From: Bacillota bacterium
GTDB taxonomy: Bacteria > Bacillota > Clostridia > Acetivibrionales > JAFADI01
DNA length: 64,000 nt
Reading direction: 5' to 3'
Assembly (NCBI GenBank): GCA_023424965.1
Contig: JAFADI010000212.1
Span: 4,524-68,523, forward strand
Part shown: piece after piece, positions 61,804 to 64,000 of the stretch
How positions within the stretch are numbered: position 1 is the first letter of the stretch
Layout: every line of letters starts with the position of its first letter
Notes under the pieces: model-generated
Told to the model about the DNA's origin: nothing
Database searches by the model: none
The model's input: the letters and a program-made list of their open reading frames with translations, nothing else
Translations under genes and position numbers: made by a program

Positions 61804-62802
61804 CTAGCTCCTTTTGCTGTTCATATTTTGCAGCAGCACTGCGAGGATCAACACCAGGCCTGTGGCAATATTTTGGTATTCCTGCCTGACACCCAGCATT
61901 ACAAGGCCGTTCTGGAGTATCCCGATAATAGCCACACCACCGAGTGTACCAAATATTTTACCCTCGCCCCCGGACAGGGCAATTCCTCCCAAAACCGACG
62001 CTGCAATGGAATCAAGCGAATAGGTGCTGCCGGCTGTCGTTTGAGCCGATCCCATCCTTGAAGCCAGCAGAATTCCTCCGAAAGCCGCCATAACCCCGCT
62101 CAAGGCGTATACCTGCATTTCCAGCTTCTGAATATTGATTCCCGCAATTTTTGCCGCGGTGGGATTTCCGCCCATGCAATAGATCCACCGTCCAAAAACC
62201 GTATGCTTCAATAGGATATTAAACAGAATGAAAAGCAGCACCAGAATAATCATGGGCAAGGGTATGCCCAGCACTTTTGTCGTTCCAAGGAAAATAAACT
62301 GGGCATCATTAACGATAATGGAATACCCTTTGCTTACGATCAATATCCCCCCTGTCAGGATAAAACCGGTGGCTAAAGTAGTTATCAACGGATTTATCCT
62401 GCCCTTTGTTATCAGCAGCCCGTTGACCAGTCCCACCAGGCCGCCCAGGGCCAGCCCCATAAGCAGGCTGACCACATAAGGAATGTGGGCGCTGGCGCAA
62501 AGATACGCCGTAACCATGCCGCAAAAACCCGCATTAAAGCCAACGGACAGGTCAAAGCCCCGGATGAGGATGCACAGGGTCTGTCCTATACAAACAATAC
62601 CGATGACCGAAATCGTCAACCCCAGCGCAAGAAAATTCTTGACGGAAAGAAAATAGGGGGATAATAAGGAAAAGACAACAATGGATCCAACCAGAATGAT
62701 AAACAGCATGTATTTATTTAAAAATGCCATCACATTCCGGGCCGGCGTTTCTCCTCTCTTGTTCGTACTGCTTACTGCACTCTGACTTTCCAGCTTCATC
62801 AT
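61804..62802 (-). CDS. rbsC: RbsC-like sugar ABC permease (CUT2)
   Basis: 332 residues from the ATG at 62802 (GAGG site). Typical RbsC-type permease: ILVGSIVVFSLLSPYFLSVK, GFDLSVGFNAGFCGMVTAYL, FGRWIYCMGGNPTAAKIAGI (coupling motif), LGGIALSGGEGKIFGTLGG. Ten bases after the ATPase stop, so cotranscribed. Confidence 0.88.
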   Translation of the reverse strand: MMKLESQSAVSSTNKRGETPARNVMAFLNKYMLFIILVGSIVVFSLLSPYFLSVKNFLALGLTISVIGIVCIGQTLCILIRGFDLSVGFNAGFCGMVTAYLCASAHIPYVVSLLMGLALGGLVGLVNGLLITKGRINPLITTLATGFILTGGILIVSKGYSIIVNDAQFIFLGTTKVLGIPLPMIILVLLFILFNILLKHTVFGRWIYCMGGNPTAAKIAGINIQKLEMQVYALSGVMAAFGGILLASRMGSAQTTAGSTYSLDSIAASVLGGIALSGGEGKIFGTLGGVAIIGILQNGLVMLGVRQEYQNIATGLVLILAVLLQNMNSKRS

Positions 62803-62812
62803 CCTTCGCACC

Positions 62813-64000
62813 TCACTGCATAATCGCATATTTTAATATGTCTTCTTCTTTCAAAAGTTCGGAATTTGTAATCTCTGCGTTGATGAGACCTTCCCTGAAA
62901 ACCAGGATACGATCGCTCAAAGCCAGTATTTCAGGAAGTTCCGAAGAAATCATAATAACGGATTTGCCTTCTTCCGCAAGGCTTTTTATTAACTTGTAAA
63001 TTTCTGATTTGGACCCTACGTCGATTCCCCTGGTGGGCTCGTCAAAAATCAGAATCCGGGATTCCGCTCCAAGCCATTTTGCGATGACCACTTTCTGCTG
63101 GTTTCCGCCACTCAAATCCTCTGCAAGGGTCAGATCTCCCGGGGTTTTTACCTGTAATTTGTTTATATAGTCAACCGCACACTTTTTATCCATGTCATGC
63201 TGTATGAACAACACTTTTTTAAGTTTTTCAATAAACGGCAGGGAGATATTCCACCTTAAGGGCGCTCTCAGCGAAAGGCCTTCGCCATGCCTGTCTTCCG
63301 TGACAAAACCAATCTTTTGCGATACCGCTTTTTCCGGTGAATCCATCTCCACCTTTTTCCCATGGATATAAATTTCTCCCGAGGTCTTTTCATCCAATCC
63401 GAAAATCATTCTTGCTGTTTCCGTCCTGCCTGAGCCCACAATTCCAAAAAGCCCTAAAATCTCGCCCTTTTTGACGCTAAAGTCCACACCTTTTACCACA
63501 TTGCCCCTTGCAAGGCCTTTAACCTCAAGCACCACCTCTCCCTGTACCGGTCCTGTGCCCGCCTTCTTTTCGAATAAATCCAGGTTCCTCCCCACCATCA
63601 TGCTGATGAGCTCGGATACGTCCGTCTCCCTGATTGCCTTCTTGCCTACATACTTTCCATCCTTTAAAACCGTGACACTGTCGCAGATGGTGAAAATCTC
63701 CTTAAGCTTGTGGCTGACATAAATGATTGATTTACCCCGGCCCTTCAAATCGGAAATCAGCTTAAAGAGCTGCTCCGCCTCTTCTTCCGAAAGCGACGAC
63801 GTAGGCTCGTCAAAAGCGATGATTTCGGCTTCCGTTGACAATGCCTTCATAATTTCAATCAACTGCTTGTGCCCCATGCTCATTGCTTCCACCCGTTTGT
63901 CGATTCCGAGGCCGACGGCGGTTCCCCCCAGCTTTTCCTGCTGCTTCCGGGTGTCCTGCTTCATCTTCTCCCAATCCACAAAAATACCCAGCTTCTTGGG
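62813..64000 (-). CDS. rbsA: RbsA-like tandem sugar ABC ATPase, 5' end beyond window
   Basis: The last 395 or so codons of a CUT2 ATPase; the frame is open to base 64000 and begins inside the first ABC module, missing Walker A of module 1. Visible: signature region MSMGHKQLIEIMKALS, Walker B IIAFDEPTSSLSEEEA, second module FGIVGSGRTETARM, DLSGGNQQKVVIAKWL and LIFDEPTRGIDVGS. An internal GTG at 63979 is not the start. First visible gene of the rbsA-rbsC-SBP unit. Confidence 0.9.
   Translation of the reverse strand, partial: PKKLGIFVDWEKMKQDTRKQQEKLGGTAVGLGIDKRVEAMSMGHKQLIEIMKALSTEAEIIAFDEPTSSLSEEEAEQLFKLISDLKGRGKSIIYVSHKLKEIFTICDSVTVLKDGKYVGKKAIRETDVSELISMMVGRNLDLFEKKAGTGPVQGEVVLEVKGLARGNVVKGVDFSVKKGEILGLFGIVGSGRTETARMIFGLDEKTSGEIYIHGKKVEMDSPEKAVSQKIGFVTEDRHGEGLSLRAPLRWNISLPFIEKLKKVLFIQHDMDKKCAVDYINKLQVKTPGDLTLAEDLSGGNQQKVVIAKWLGAESRILIFDEPTRGIDVGSKSEIYKLIKSLAEEGKSVIMISSELPEILALSDRILVFREGLINAEITNSELLKEEDILKYAIMQ

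Noticed and set aside
1..64000. tRNA or rRNA genes
   Set aside because: No tRNA-like cloverleaf with the conserved GGTTCRANTCC arm or rRNA signature was noticed on either strand; a dedicated scan such as tRNAscan-SE was not possible.

Overview
The window reads as a chromosomal segment of an anaerobic Clostridia (Bacillota) genome. Supporting signs are the RNase G / DUF2344 / radical-SAM block, ferredoxin- and NAD(P)H-linked Nfn-type flavoproteins, the [4Fe-4S] serine dehydratase pair sdaAA/sdaAB, a PyrR-type pyr attenuator, YesM/YesN two-component proteins and strong AGGAGG ribosome-binding sites. No rRNA, tRNA or CRISPR array was seen.

Layout: 1-3.7 kb is housekeeping (partial RNase G, DUF2344 protein, radical SAM protein). 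3.8-7 kb holds a PdxA-family dehydrogenase, an MFS transporter and a small DUF3298-type protein. 7-11 kb has an NfnAB-like electron-bifurcating transhydrogenase pair and a chemoreceptor. From about 11.3 to 50 kb lies a large purine-catabolism island: ygfK, ssnA, ygeY, a threonine-synthase-like PLP enzyme, carbamate kinase, a TetR regulator, an NCS2 purine permease, ygeW, pyrBI, a molybdopterin-binding (MoeA-like) protein, ygeX, sdaAA/sdaAB, guanine deaminase, two complete BMP-type nucleoside/purine ABC importers, a hydantoinase, an unassigned PLP enzyme, a GAF-PAS-AAA-Fis regulator, xpt and a second TetR. 50-55.5 kb is a branched-chain-type ABC importer (livKHMGF). 55.5-64 kb is sugar-related (mutarotase-like protein, yesM/yesN, a solute-binding lipoprotein, rbsC/rbsA-like genes).

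How it fits together: the importers and permease bring in purine bases, nucleosides or urate. Guanine deaminase makes xanthine. YgfK, SsnA and the hydantoinase are the likely redox and ring-opening steps. YgeY and YgeW process the opened carbamoyl products, and carbamate kinase recovers ATP from carbamoyl phosphate. YgeX (2,3-diaminopropionate ammonia-lyase) and the serine dehydratase deliver pyruvate and ammonia. This gene set matches the urate/purine gene cluster known from E. coli (yge/ygf/ssnA) and from gut anaerobes. The xanthine dehydrogenase itself is not in the window.

Regulation is unusually readable. Three promoters (nfnAB, ygeW, ygeX) carry one shared palindrome, core GATTGAYTARNCAATY, probably the site of one of the two paralogous TetR proteins. 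The first bmp operon has a leader of about 370 nt ending in a terminator, a candidate RNA switch. pyrBI has a PyrR-type attenuator. The second ABC operon and livK also have terminators inside their leaders.

Small mobile DNA is abundant: about 17 copies of an 18-bp REP-like repeat around a RAYT-type transposase, two copies of a 174-bp element with 28-bp terminal inverted repeats (plus an 18-bp fragment), and one 163-bp near-palindromic element.
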